DNA of 64,000 nucleotides from Flavobacteriales bacterium (GTDB lineage Bacteria; Bacteroidota; Bacteroidia; Flavobacteriales_D; Parvicellaceae): NCBI GenBank assembly GCA_018401455.1, contig JAGYKU010000007.1, positions 1 to 64,000 of the forward strand, read 5' to 3'. Shown piece by piece: positions 20,991 to 30,118 of this stretch (position 1 is its first letter; each line of letters starts with the position of its first letter). The notes under the pieces were generated by a model. It saw only the letters and a program-made list of their open reading frames with translations, ran no database searches and was not told where the DNA came from. The position numbers and the translations under genes were made by a program.

Positions 20991-21760
20991 AAAAACTTTA
21001 CAAATATTTGCTTCGAGTAATTCCTAGGCCTTGGCTCATTAGACTGAGTTATATCTTTAGAATTTTCGCTCCTTTAGTATATAAAGGAAATAAAGTGGAA
21101 TGTCCTGTTTGTGAAAAATCATTTAGAAAATTTTTATCTTACGGCAGTAAAGTAGCGCATCGTGAGGGTGTGCTTTGTCCTTACGACCTTACTTTAGAAA
21201 GACACCGTTTGATGTGGCTATATCTCAAAAATCAAACAGATTTTTTTACTGCACCCAAAAAAGTAATGCACATAGCGCCCGAACAATGCTTTTTGGATTT
21301 GTTCAAAAAACAAAAAAACCTCGACTACACTACAGGAGATTTGGTTTCTCCAATTGCAGATATTCATTTCGACTTGCATGACATTCCTTTGGAGGCCAAT
21401 CAATATGATGTGATATTTTGTAATCACGTTTTGGAACATGTCACAGACGACCACAAATGCATGACCGAACTTTTCAGAATCATGAAGCCTGGAGGATGGG
21501 GAATTTTTCAAGTTCCTATCGATTATACTAGAAGTGAAACATACGAAGACGCCTCCATCATTGATCCTGAAGAAAGAGAAAAGCACTTTTGGCAATACGA
21601 CCATGTTAGACTTTACGGATTGGATTATCCAGAAAAATTAAGAGCAGCTGGATTTGAGGTTAATCCCTTCGATTATCACCAGTTTTTTCCAGAAGAAAAG
21701 GTAAAACGCATGCGTTTGCATCCAGATGAAATCATATATGTAGTAAGTAAACCGTCATAA
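20987..21760 (+). CDS. SAM-dependent methyltransferase with N-terminal zinc-ribbon-like motif
   Basis: The 257-residue product starts at GTG, overlapping the rbfA stop. Near residues 37-65 a CPVC ... C pattern (ECPVCEKSF, VLCPYDLTLERHRL) suggests a zinc-binding knuckle. A class I methyltransferase core follows: motif I-like VMHIAPEQCFLDLF (about 95), motif IV-like YDVIFCNHVLEHV (about 138), and RIMKPGGWGIFQVP (about 164). The substrate is unknown. Coupling to rbfA would allow a link to ribosome or RNA modification, but the fold also fits glycan or lipid methylation, so I infer no target. Confidence 0.8.
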   Translation: MKKLYKYLLRVIPRPWLIRLSYIFRIFAPLVYKGNKVECPVCEKSFRKFLSYGSKVAHREGVLCPYDLTLERHRLMWLYLKNQTDFFTAPKKVMHIAPEQCFLDLFKKQKNLDYTTGDLVSPIADIHFDLHDIPLEANQYDVIFCNHVLEHVTDDHKCMTELFRIMKPGGWGIFQVPIDYTRSETYEDASIIDPEEREKHFWQYDHVRLYGLDYPEKLRAAGFEVNPFDYHQFFPEEKVKRMRLHPDEIIYVVSKPS

Positions 21761-21767
21761 ATTTTTA

Positions 21768-22196
21768 ATGAATTCAATGTCTTTTACAGTTATCAATATT
21801 GATGAATTAACAAAAGTTGCTCAAGAAATTGTGCGATTGACAAATCAACATAAAGTTATCACTTTTAAAGGCGACATGGGAGCAGGAAAAACCACTTTGA
21901 TAAGTCGTGTATGTGAAATAATTGGTATTACAGATTTACCTTCAAGCCCTACTTATGCTATTGTGAACACCTATCTCAATAAAGAAAACGAGGAGATGTA
22001 TCACTTTGATTTCTACAGAATTGCAGACGAAATGGAAGCGGTTCAAAGCGGGCTCGATGAAATGATCGATTCAGGGAAAATTTGTTTTATTGAGTGGCCT
22101 GAAAGAATTTTGAAACTTTTACCAGAGTCTTACGTAGAAGTGAACATATCAATTCTAGGAGAAACCTCTAGAAAAATTGATATCCAATTGATTTAG
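21768..22196 (+). CDS. tsaE: tRNA threonylcarbamoyladenosine biosynthesis ATPase TsaE
   Basis: TsaE is the ATPase that works with TsaB and TsaD to make t6A37 in ANN-decoding tRNAs. The 142 residues contain Walker A GDMGAGKTT (about 35-43), the family signature SSPTYAIVNTY (about 63-73), YHFDFYRI, and FIEWPERI. An alternative start at the second Met (21777) is possible. It lies 7 bp after the methyltransferase and 40 bp before the alanine dehydrogenase gene, so the four genes from rbfA onward look like an operon. Confidence 0.96.
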   Translation: MNSMSFTVINIDELTKVAQEIVRLTNQHKVITFKGDMGAGKTTLISRVCEIIGITDLPSSPTYAIVNTYLNKENEEMYHFDFYRIADEMEAVQSGLDEMIDSGKICFIEWPERILKLLPESYVEVNISILGETSRKIDIQLI

Positions 22197-22236
22197 TTTG
22201 AAAGACCTTTATTATATACCTTTATAACCACTTACT

Positions 22237-23457
22237 ATGATGTCATCAGGTGATGCTTTAAAGTCCCTTGCTCGAGAAGCAGCGTTACTTCCACAAGAAG
22301 AAACATTAGAAATCAGCCGAAAAAAACAAAGTTTATATATTGGAATTCCAAGAGAAACGGAATTTCAAGAACACAGAGTAGCACTAGTTCCAGAAGCGGT
22401 AAGTTTGATTGTAACTAATGGACATAGAGTTATCGTAGAAACCAATGCTGGAAAACAAGCATTTTTTTCAGACAGAGACTACAGTGAGGCAGGAGCAGAA
22501 ATTGCATTTTCGCCCGAAAAAGTATATGAAGCGGATATTATCCTTAAAGTAACTCCACCTTCTAAAAAAGAAATTGATTTACTAAAACACAAGCAAACAT
22601 TATTTTCTGCATTACAATTGACTGTTCAGCCCGAAGATACGCTTCGTGAGTTGATGAAAAAGAAAGTTACTGCTATTGCTTGGGATTATATTCAAGACGA
22701 GCATGGAATGTATCCTATAATACGCTCCATGGGAGAAATTGCAGGAAATGCAAGTGTGTTGATTGCTGCTGAGTTATTGAGTAATGTAAATAAAGGAAAA
22801 GGCTTAATCATGGGCGGAATTGCCGGAATTGCTCCAGTTGAGGTAGTAATTATCGGAGCAGGAACAGTAGGTTCCTATGCTGCTAGAAACGCCCTTGCTT
22901 TGGGAGCATCTGTAAAAGTATTTGACAATTCTGTTTCCAAACTAAGAAGACTACAAAACGAATTAGGTCAAAGAGTTTTTACTTCAGTCATACAACCCAA
23001 GGTTTTAGAAAAGAATTTAAGAAGAGCAGATGTTGCTATTGGTGCATTGAGAGCTCCTCACGGAAGAACACCTTGTGTGGTTTCTGAAAGCATGGTCGAA
23101 AACATGAAACAAGGTTCCGTAATTGTTGATGTGAGCATTGACCAAGGTGGATGTTTCGAGACATCTAAAGTTACGACTCACGAAAGACCAACCTTCGAAA
23201 AACATGGTGTAGTTCACTATTGTGTGCCCAACGTTGCTTCTAGAGTTTCAAGAACAGCATCTTTTGCATTAAGCAATATTTTTGCGCCATTAGTATTGGA
23301 AATTGCAGATGGAGGAGGTTGTGAAAAATTGATTAGAACTCAAAAAGGATTTCGACATGGTGTCTATATTTACAACGGAACGCTTACCTCAAGTTATTTA
23401 GGAGAAACTTTCCACTTGCCCTACAAAGATTTGGACTTGTTGATTACAGCTTTTTAG
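22237..23457 (+). CDS. ald: Alanine dehydrogenase
   Basis: This enzyme interconverts L-alanine and pyruvate plus ammonia using NAD. The 406-residue product has the N-terminal AlaDh/PNT domain (IGIPRETEFQEHRVALVPEAV, ALVP-type loop about 45-65) and the NAD-binding Rossmann motif VVIIGAGTVGSYAARNA (about 205). The C-terminal region has VDVSIDQGGCFETS. An N-terminal extension of about 35 residues before the usual start is typical of the Bacteroidota form. It is placed after tsaE on the same strand. Confidence 0.93.
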   Translation: MMSSGDALKSLAREAALLPQEETLEISRKKQSLYIGIPRETEFQEHRVALVPEAVSLIVTNGHRVIVETNAGKQAFFSDRDYSEAGAEIAFSPEKVYEADIILKVTPPSKKEIDLLKHKQTLFSALQLTVQPEDTLRELMKKKVTAIAWDYIQDEHGMYPIIRSMGEIAGNASVLIAAELLSNVNKGKGLIMGGIAGIAPVEVVIIGAGTVGSYAARNALALGASVKVFDNSVSKLRRLQNELGQRVFTSVIQPKVLEKNLRRADVAIGALRAPHGRTPCVVSESMVENMKQGSVIVDVSIDQGGCFETSKVTTHERPTFEKHGVVHYCVPNVASRVSRTASFALSNIFAPLVLEIADGGGCEKLIRTQKGFRHGVYIYNGTLTSSYLGETFHLPYKDLDLLITAF

Positions 23458-23605
23458 AATTTTTTTAGATTCAATACTATAAGATAAAAGATTTAAGACT
23501 TTTTGTTGCCAATGTCGTTTGATGGAAAATAGTTTCAATCTTCGCTTTACTTCTTCACTTTAGTAATTAAAAACAATAATGAAAAATTATAAAAAGGTTA
23601 AACAA

Positions 23606-24955
23606 CTAATAACTAACCCGTACTTTTAAACAACCCAAACCTTTCAACTTTCTTTCGATAAAGTTTAAGTTTTTTGAATTTTGAAGCAGATATAATAATC
23701 CTAAAGTTAGAAACGGTAGTGCAGGAACTTTGTATCTTACCAATGCCCCAGAAACAGGAGTGGTAATGCCTATGATAATAAAAAGTAAAAACGTAAAAAT
23801 AAAGCAAAACATCAGCAGATTGTAGGCATTCTTTTTGAAATAAATTTCCTTATTTACCAATGCCAAGATACACCCCATCAAAAGCATAAAAATAAATATG
23901 TTTTCTATTATTGCAGGATAATAGATCATACTTTTCGCATTCCAAGGTAAAGGTCTTGTAAAACAATTGGCTAGACCTTCTGGAACAACTTTTATTACTC
24001 CCCAAAAGTGAGGTTCCAAACTCGTAAGTTCAAATTCACTTCCAGCATTTTGCCATTCTGCCAATCTTTTAAAATCTTGTTGCTTCCTTACCAAAACTTT
24101 TACAAAATCTATATGTGGTGGAATGTGTTTGGTATTGAAAGCCAAAAGGGAAAATAGCAAAACAACAATTGTATAAACAGATGCTTTTTTGAAGGATAAA
24201 TAATGCGCTAAAATAAATGCAATGATCGAAGGAATAAAAGCAAGTAAGACATAAAACTTAAGGTACATCATCAAAAATAAAGTAAGCAGAATCAAAAATA
24301 ATGCTTTTTTGTTGATTTTATTTTCTAAGATAACATGGACGGCATAAAACATTAAACCTATTGCCATGAGGAGAATTCCTTCTTTCAATACCCCTGAAGT
24401 CCAAATAAAAAGAGAAGGAAGATATAACAAGGTAAATTGTAAAATCAATTTCAAATTTTCAAAGTATTTTTGAACGGTTTTGTATATCGCCACTGTACCA
24501 ATCATTGAAAACATGCAGAAGAATAAACTATGTACTTCATACACGCCCATTGAAAATAATCTTATAAAAGCATTAAACTTAATTATGGTGTGACTATCGT
24601 TATAAACATTACTGTCATAAGCGCGATCCCAATTGTTCATATGGATGAAGTATCTATCAAAAAAATATTCGGTATCTGTACCGTAACCAAACATTAGTTT
24701 GATAAAATCAAATGGGTTTTCTTGTAATGCACCAAAAATAACAGCGCTGTCATCAAAATATTTAAAAATATCTGCTTCGCTTCTTTCTGTGTAAAAATTA
24801 GAATAGATATACACTAACAAAAGACCTGCGAGAAACTTTAAGGTAAAAGCAGTATATAAAAATCTAGTTTGAATTCCTGATGTATTAAAAAAACGCCATT
24901 TTTTCAATATCCAGCAGAAGAGGACAAAATATGATATGATTAAGATGATGCTCAA
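23606..24955 (-). CDS. Polytopic membrane protein, possibly glycan-related
   Basis: The 449 residues contain about eleven hydrophobic segments and a large loop after the second (about residues 57-120) rich in Asp, Tyr and Asn. A later charged loop (about 287-335) holds KVLVRKQQDFKRLAEWQNAG. The layout resembles polytopic glycosyltransferases or O-antigen polymerase-type proteins, but I see no clear family motif, so this is a guess from topology. It stands alone and ends convergently with the alanine dehydrogenase gene. Confidence 0.6.
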   Translation of the reverse strand: MSIILIISYFVLFCWILKKWRFFNTSGIQTRFLYTAFTLKFLAGLLLVYIYSNFYTERSEADIFKYFDDSAVIFGALQENPFDFIKLMFGYGTDTEYFFDRYFIHMNNWDRAYDSNVYNDSHTIIKFNAFIRLFSMGVYEVHSLFFCMFSMIGTVAIYKTVQKYFENLKLILQFTLLYLPSLFIWTSGVLKEGILLMAIGLMFYAVHVILENKINKKALFLILLTLFLMMYLKFYVLLAFIPSIIAFILAHYLSFKKASVYTIVVLLFSLLAFNTKHIPPHIDFVKVLVRKQQDFKRLAEWQNAGSEFELTSLEPHFWGVIKVVPEGLANCFTRPLPWNAKSMIYYPAIIENIFIFMLLMGCILALVNKEIYFKKNAYNLLMFCFIFTFLLFIIIGITTPVSGALVRYKVPALPFLTLGLLYLLQNSKNLNFIERKLKGLGCLKVRVSY

Positions 24956-25029
24956 AACTTGAACAAACTTACATAAATTTTTCCCTGCTTTTCAAAAGCA
25001 ATGCAACAAATTTCTTGAAGTTAATAATC

Positions 25030-25130
25030 AAAAAAAAGTCCTGACTTCTTTCGAAGCCAGGACCATGTGCTACTGTAAGAAGTAGCACACTATTTAACTA
25101 CCCCTACTGCAAAGGTAATAGCACAATTCA
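25030..25130 (-). ncRNA. Candidate small RNA with two hairpins and intrinsic terminator
   Basis: The 348-bp gap 24956-25303 has no gene. On the minus strand it holds a 3' hairpin of 11 bp with a GAAA tetraloop (25053-25063 pairing with 25038-25048, one G-U pair) followed by eight U, a textbook intrinsic terminator. Just before it is a second perfect 8-bp hairpin (25067-25074 with 25081-25088), preceded by a purine-rich GCAGTAGGGGTAG segment. No reading frame ends nearby on that strand, since the next upstream gene is on the plus strand, so a free small RNA of about 100 nt is the simplest reading. The 5' end is not defined. Confidence 0.5.
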
Positions 25131-25272
25131 TACTAGCAAAATAAATTCGCTCTATTATAAGATAAACTTGGCATATTCGTCAATATAGTCGATAAATGAA
25201 TTTTTAATTCTACTTTTGGAAGGCTACATGAATTAAATAATGAGAATTAAATATTTTTTTCTTACAAATACA

Positions 25273-25280
25273 TATCTTTG
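25273..25280 (+). promoter_or_regulatory. Bacteroidota -7 element (TATCTTTG)
   Basis: TATCTTTG fully matches TAnnTTTG and lies 24 bp ahead of the TTG start at 25304; it likely drives the TPR gene and possibly secG. Confidence 0.55.
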
Positions 25281-25303
25281 TAGAAGTAACAAAAAATAAA
25301 GAC

Positions 25304-26251
25304 TTGACAAATTCAACGTTTGCATCTTGGCTTGAAAACCCATCAAGAATTGACATAGAGGGGGTTGACCAATTACAAAAAATGGTTGACCAATATCCAT
25401 ATTCAAGTATTTTTCAGATTTTACTGACTAAAGGGCTTCACAATGTAGGAGATTTATCTTTGGATTCCATATTGCGAAAAGCTGCAGTTTCTGTTCCTGA
25501 TAGAGGAATGTTGTACCAAGTATTGTATGCTCAAAAACTTCAAGACACTATACTGAAGGTAAATCAATCTATAGAAGTTGATACTAATGAGCAAATAAAT
25601 CTAGAAACAGAAACTAAAAATGAATTTACTATATCAAAAGAGGAAGATTCTGTTATTGAAACTCCAAAAGATAAACTCCAGGCAGAAAAAGAAACTGTTT
25701 TAGACATTAAAGAACAAAACGATAATAAAGAATTAGAAGAAGACATAATTATAGAAGCCATCAATAATTCATTACAACTTGATGTAGATGCCTTGCTTGA
25801 AGAAATTGAGAAAGAAAAACCAATAAAAGAGTCGAAAACATCGCTTCCAAAAGAAGTTGTTAAGGAAGAAAAACCTATTTCAAAACCACAAAAATTGAGT
25901 GATTGGCTGCTTTCTATGAAAGAAAAAGACGCTCCTATCGAAGAAATTAATGAAGAATCACCAAAAACATTACTTTCTTCGAGAGATTTAATAGATCGAT
26001 TTATCGCTCAAAAAAACAAGAAGATAAAAATCTCTGAAGAGCCTATCACGCCTAAGGAATTAGGGCAATTGAGTTTAGTTGAAAATGAAGATTTTGTAAC
26101 CGAAACTTTGGCAAATATTTATGCAAAACAAGGTAAATATGATAAAGCAATAAAAATATTTGAGCAATTGATGTTGAATTTTCCAGAAAAAAACACTTTC
26201 TTTGCAAGCCGAATTCGATTTTTGAAAGAAAAAATGGAATACGACAAATAG
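25304..26251 (+). CDS. TPR-containing hypothetical protein upstream of secG
   Basis: The 315-residue product starts at TTG (25304), directly after a good promoter, giving MTNSTFASWLENPS. Residues about 85-240 are highly charged and low in complexity (Glu/Lys-rich, probably disordered or coiled). The C-terminal part (about 270-305) contains one TPR-like unit, TETLANIYAKQGKYDKAIKIFEQLML. Such proteins commonly precede secG in Bacteroidota, but their role is unknown. It is 25 bp from secG and probably in the same transcript. Confidence 0.8.
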   Translation: MTNSTFASWLENPSRIDIEGVDQLQKMVDQYPYSSIFQILLTKGLHNVGDLSLDSILRKAAVSVPDRGMLYQVLYAQKLQDTILKVNQSIEVDTNEQINLETETKNEFTISKEEDSVIETPKDKLQAEKETVLDIKEQNDNKELEEDIIIEAINNSLQLDVDALLEEIEKEKPIKESKTSLPKEVVKEEKPISKPQKLSDWLLSMKEKDAPIEEINEESPKTLLSSRDLIDRFIAQKNKKIKISEEPITPKELGQLSLVENEDFVTETLANIYAKQGKYDKAIKIFEQLMLNFPEKNTFFASRIRFLKEKMEYDK

Positions 26252-26276
26252 ATTTTTAATTAGAAATTATAGTAAA

Positions 26277-26564
26277 ATGATACAAGTATTAGGATTAATC
26301 GTAATTATAGCAAGTGTTTTACTTGTGTTGGTTGTAATGGTGCAAAACTCAAAAGGTGGAGGATTAGATTCAAGTTTTGGCGCAGTAAACCAAATTGGTA
26401 ATGTGGCGCAATCTACAGAAACCATCGAAAAAGCAACTTGGTACTTAGCAGCAGTGATTGCATTCGTATGTTTAATCTCTGTTTTTATGGGAAATCCTGC
26501 TGGAAATGGAACAGGACCTCAGTCTTCAACTTTTACAGGAGCACCTACAGAAACAACTCCTTAA
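26277..26564 (+). CDS. secG: Preprotein translocase subunit SecG
   Basis: SecG is the accessory membrane subunit of the SecYEG channel. The 95 residues have two membrane helices (about 3-23 and 56-75) separated by the signature loop VQNSKGGGLDSSFG, with a short Gly/Thr/Pro tail. The gene follows the TPR gene and is closed by a strong terminator at 26591. Confidence 0.95.
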   Translation: MIQVLGLIVIIASVLLVLVVMVQNSKGGGLDSSFGAVNQIGNVAQSTETIEKATWYLAAVIAFVCLISVFMGNPAGNGTGPQSSTFTGAPTETTP

Positions 26565-26590
26565 TATAAAGGAAAAAGATCTTATTTAAA

Positions 26591-26624
26591 TGTCATATTG
26601 ATTTGTCAATATGACATTTTTTTT
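26591..26624 (+). terminator. Rho-independent terminator after secG
   Basis: A perfect 11-bp stem (TGTCATATTGA at 26591-26601 pairing with 26606-26616), a TTTG loop and eight T follow the secG stop by 27 bp. It separates secG from the groES-groEL operon. Confidence 0.9.
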
Positions 26625-26748
26625 GTCATAAACTTTCCTACAAAAGTCATTTTGTCCTAAAAAAAATCAACATTTTGAATTGGCACAAAAAATGACAAAT
26701 GCAAACATTGAAAAATTAAACATTAATTTAAAAACTAAAAAAATAAAA

Positions 26749-27027
26749 ATGGGATTGAACGTAAAGCCATTGGCAGATAGAGTTCTGATTGAGCCTGCTG
26801 CCGCAGAAGAAAAAACAGTGGGAGGAATCATCATTCCTGATACCGCAAAAGAAAAACCTAAAAGAGGAAAAGTAATTGCTGCTGGTGTTGGTAAAAAAGA
26901 TGAACCAATGACCGTAAAAGTTGGTGACGAAGTTCTTTATGGACAATACAGCGGTACTGAAATCAAAATTGATGGTGGTGACTATCTTATTATGAAAGAA
27001 AGTGATATTTATGCCATCGTTGGATAA
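26749..27027 (+). CDS. groS: Co-chaperonin GroES
   Basis: GroES caps the GroEL chamber. I chose the ATG at 26749 ([16 protein letters not shown]), the normal family start; the in-frame upstream ATG at 26680 would add 23 unconserved residues. The 92 residues contain the mobile loop [16 protein letters not shown] (about 19-34) and [13 protein letters not shown]. groEL follows after 55 bp. No CIRCE inverted repeat (TTAGCACTC) is present upstream, so the usual HrcA site is not seen. Confidence 0.96.
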   Translation: MGLNVKPLADRVLIEPAAAEEKTVGGIIIPDTAKEKPKRGKVIAAGVGKKDEPMTVKVGDEVLYGQYSGTEIKIDGGDYLIMKESDIYAIVG

Positions 27028-27043
27028 GTAAAAAGGAGATTAA

Positions 27044-28720
<1,677 letters not shown>

Positions 28721-28919
28721 GCAAGTTGTTAGAATGTGCGCAGCAGATTCTTTACAACTGCTTATCCCGAAAGACGAAAGTCACTTCGGGATTTTTCAGA
28801 AGGAAAATGCAAGTTGTTAGAATGTGCGCAGCAGATTCTTTACAACTGCTTATCCCGAAAGACGAAAGTTGCTTCGGGATTTTTCAGAAGGAAAATGCAA
28901 GTTGTTAGAATGTGCGCAG
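28721..28919 (+). repeat. 88-bp tandem repeat, 2.3 copies, each full unit with a terminator-like hairpin
   Basis: The unit starting GCAAGTTGTTAGAATGTGCG begins at 28721, 28809 and 28897 (the last only 23 bp). The two full copies are identical except for two adjacent bases. Each holds a hairpin ATCCCGAA...TTCGGGAT followed by TTTT, a weak terminator shape, and an AGTTGT/ACAACT pairing. The first unit starts immediately after the groEL stop, so the repeat is the 3' UTR of the operon. The length is not a multiple of three, so the open frames in it are not meaningful. Confidence 0.9.
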
Positions 28920-28972
28920 AAAACAAAAAAGTAAATCTTTCATTCTTAAAAAAGAATGTAAATTTGCATCAT

Positions 28973-29036
28973 AAACCGAAACCAGACGACATGTCTGGAG
29001 GTAGGTTACACGATTCGGTTTTCCTGAGGTAACACT
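28973..29036 (+). ncRNA. Candidate pseudoknotted structured RNA
   Basis: AAACCGA (28973-28979) pairs with TCGGTTT (29015-29021). Inside lies a perfect hairpin CCAGAC/GTCTGG (28982-28987 with 28993-28998). GTTAC (29005-29009), within the outer loop, is complementary to GTAAC (29029-29033) outside it, giving an H-type pseudoknot. It is followed at 29066 by a strong terminator. This may be an independent small RNA or a leader controlling the gene at 29179. I cannot match it to a named riboswitch class. Confidence 0.4.
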
Positions 29037-29065
29037 TAGATAAACTGAAACGACCATATATAATC

Positions 29066-29102
29066 AAACCCAGATACTTATTTATAAGGTCTGGGTTTTT
29101 TT
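29066..29102 (+). terminator. Rho-independent terminator
   Basis: AAACCCAGA (29066-29074) pairs with TCTGGGTTT (29090-29098), with a 15-nt AT-rich loop, and a run of seven T (29096-29102). It ends whatever is transcribed from the groEL 3' side or the candidate RNA at 28973. Confidence 0.8.
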
Positions 29103-29178
29103 GTGAAATAATTCAACTAAAATTCTTTTATAATTACAACTTTTCATATTATTGTGATGTAAAAAATTAAAACTACCT

Positions 29179-30114
29179 ATGGAAACCTTCAATGATGTAA
29201 TAAAAAGACACATGGCAACTGTCAAAGGGATGGGAATCCTTGAAGACGATATAAACATCAATATTGAGGACTTGCAGCAAATAAGTTTTAATCTTGGAAT
29301 GACTTCAAAAGATTGGGATTTGGTCTTGAAAGAAGCAGAAAAAAGATTAGAACTCGCAAAAGATCATTTTGACAGAAAAAGTTTTAGAAACTGTATTTTA
29401 ACTTGCGAAGAAGCACAATTGCTAAATCCATTCATAAATGGAGTTAGAGGTCTTAAAGCAAAATGTTTTTTATTGCTTGCCATCAACGAAAATGATGATT
29501 CTTATTTGCCAAAAGCAGAAAAACAAGCGCAACTTACACTTTCCAAAGAACCCAAAGACAAAAATGCTTTAGAAGTTATTGCCACAATAAGCTCTAAGAA
29601 TAGGATCAAAAAAACCAGTCCTGGAAGTAAGCCAACGAAAATGATTATCATTGCGTTAATTACTTTTGTAATTTTAGGAATGGGTGTTGGTATGTTTGTA
29701 TTTACAAGTGGTTCGAGTGAAGATTCTTTGGCTTATCAAAAAGTAGAAATGATAGAAAAGCAACTCGAAAGTGCTTTTGAAAAGCATGAAGCGTTAATTC
29801 CAAAAGTAATGAGTTTAATTCCTAATAATCTTGAAGGAGAACAACAAAAAAACAAAATTAAAGATATTCAATCTAAACTTTCTGATTCTAATTTAAGCAT
29901 AAAAGAAAAATATGAATTTCATGAAGAATTAGGAAAAGTGTTGAGTGCAATCATATACGGCAAAAGTTCAGAAAATGATACTGAAATGTTAAAAGATCTC
30001 AGAACACTTTTGGAAGGAATAGAAAATAGAATCAAAACAGAGCGCAAAAATTATAATAATGCAGTGATGGAATTCAACTCGCAAAACACAAATTCTAAAT
30101 TTGAAAAACTATAA
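29179..30114 (+). CDS. TPR-like protein with membrane helix and LemA-like C-terminal domain
   Basis: The 311-residue product has an N-terminal soluble part with TPR-like helices (about residues 50-140: LELAKDHFDRKSFRNCILTC, AEKQAQLTLSKEPKDKNALE). A single transmembrane helix follows (about 156-175). The C-terminal coiled-coil region resembles LemA: a HEALIPKVMSLIPN segment like the LemA 'RRNLIPNLV' helix, and GIENRIKTERKNYNNAVMEFNS like the LemA 'Y N ... V ... Y N' helix. LemA genes often neighbour TPM-domain genes, and one follows immediately here, supporting the call. Function is unknown; it is probably involved in envelope protein assembly or stress. Confidence 0.6.
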   Translation: METFNDVIKRHMATVKGMGILEDDININIEDLQQISFNLGMTSKDWDLVLKEAEKRLELAKDHFDRKSFRNCILTCEEAQLLNPFINGVRGLKAKCFLLLAINENDDSYLPKAEKQAQLTLSKEPKDKNALEVIATISSKNRIKKTSPGSKPTKMIIIALITFVILGMGVGMFVFTSGSSEDSLAYQKVEMIEKQLESAFEKHEALIPKVMSLIPNNLEGEQQKNKIKDIQSKLSDSNLSIKEKYEFHEELGKVLSAIIYGKSSENDTEMLKDLRTLLEGIENRIKTERKNYNNAVMEFNSQNTNSKFEKL

Positions 30115-30118
30115 TGCC

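Noticed and set aside
26660-26710. Possible sigma-54 promoter (TTGGCACAAAAAATGACAAATGC) before groES
   Set aside because: The -24 TGGCAC is good, but the -12 TTGC is not at the required spacing, so it is not called.
28726-29032. Plus-strand open frames of 60-98 codons in the groEL 3' region
   Set aside because: They are built from the 88-bp non-triplet tandem repeat, so the same DNA is read in different frames; not a conserved protein.
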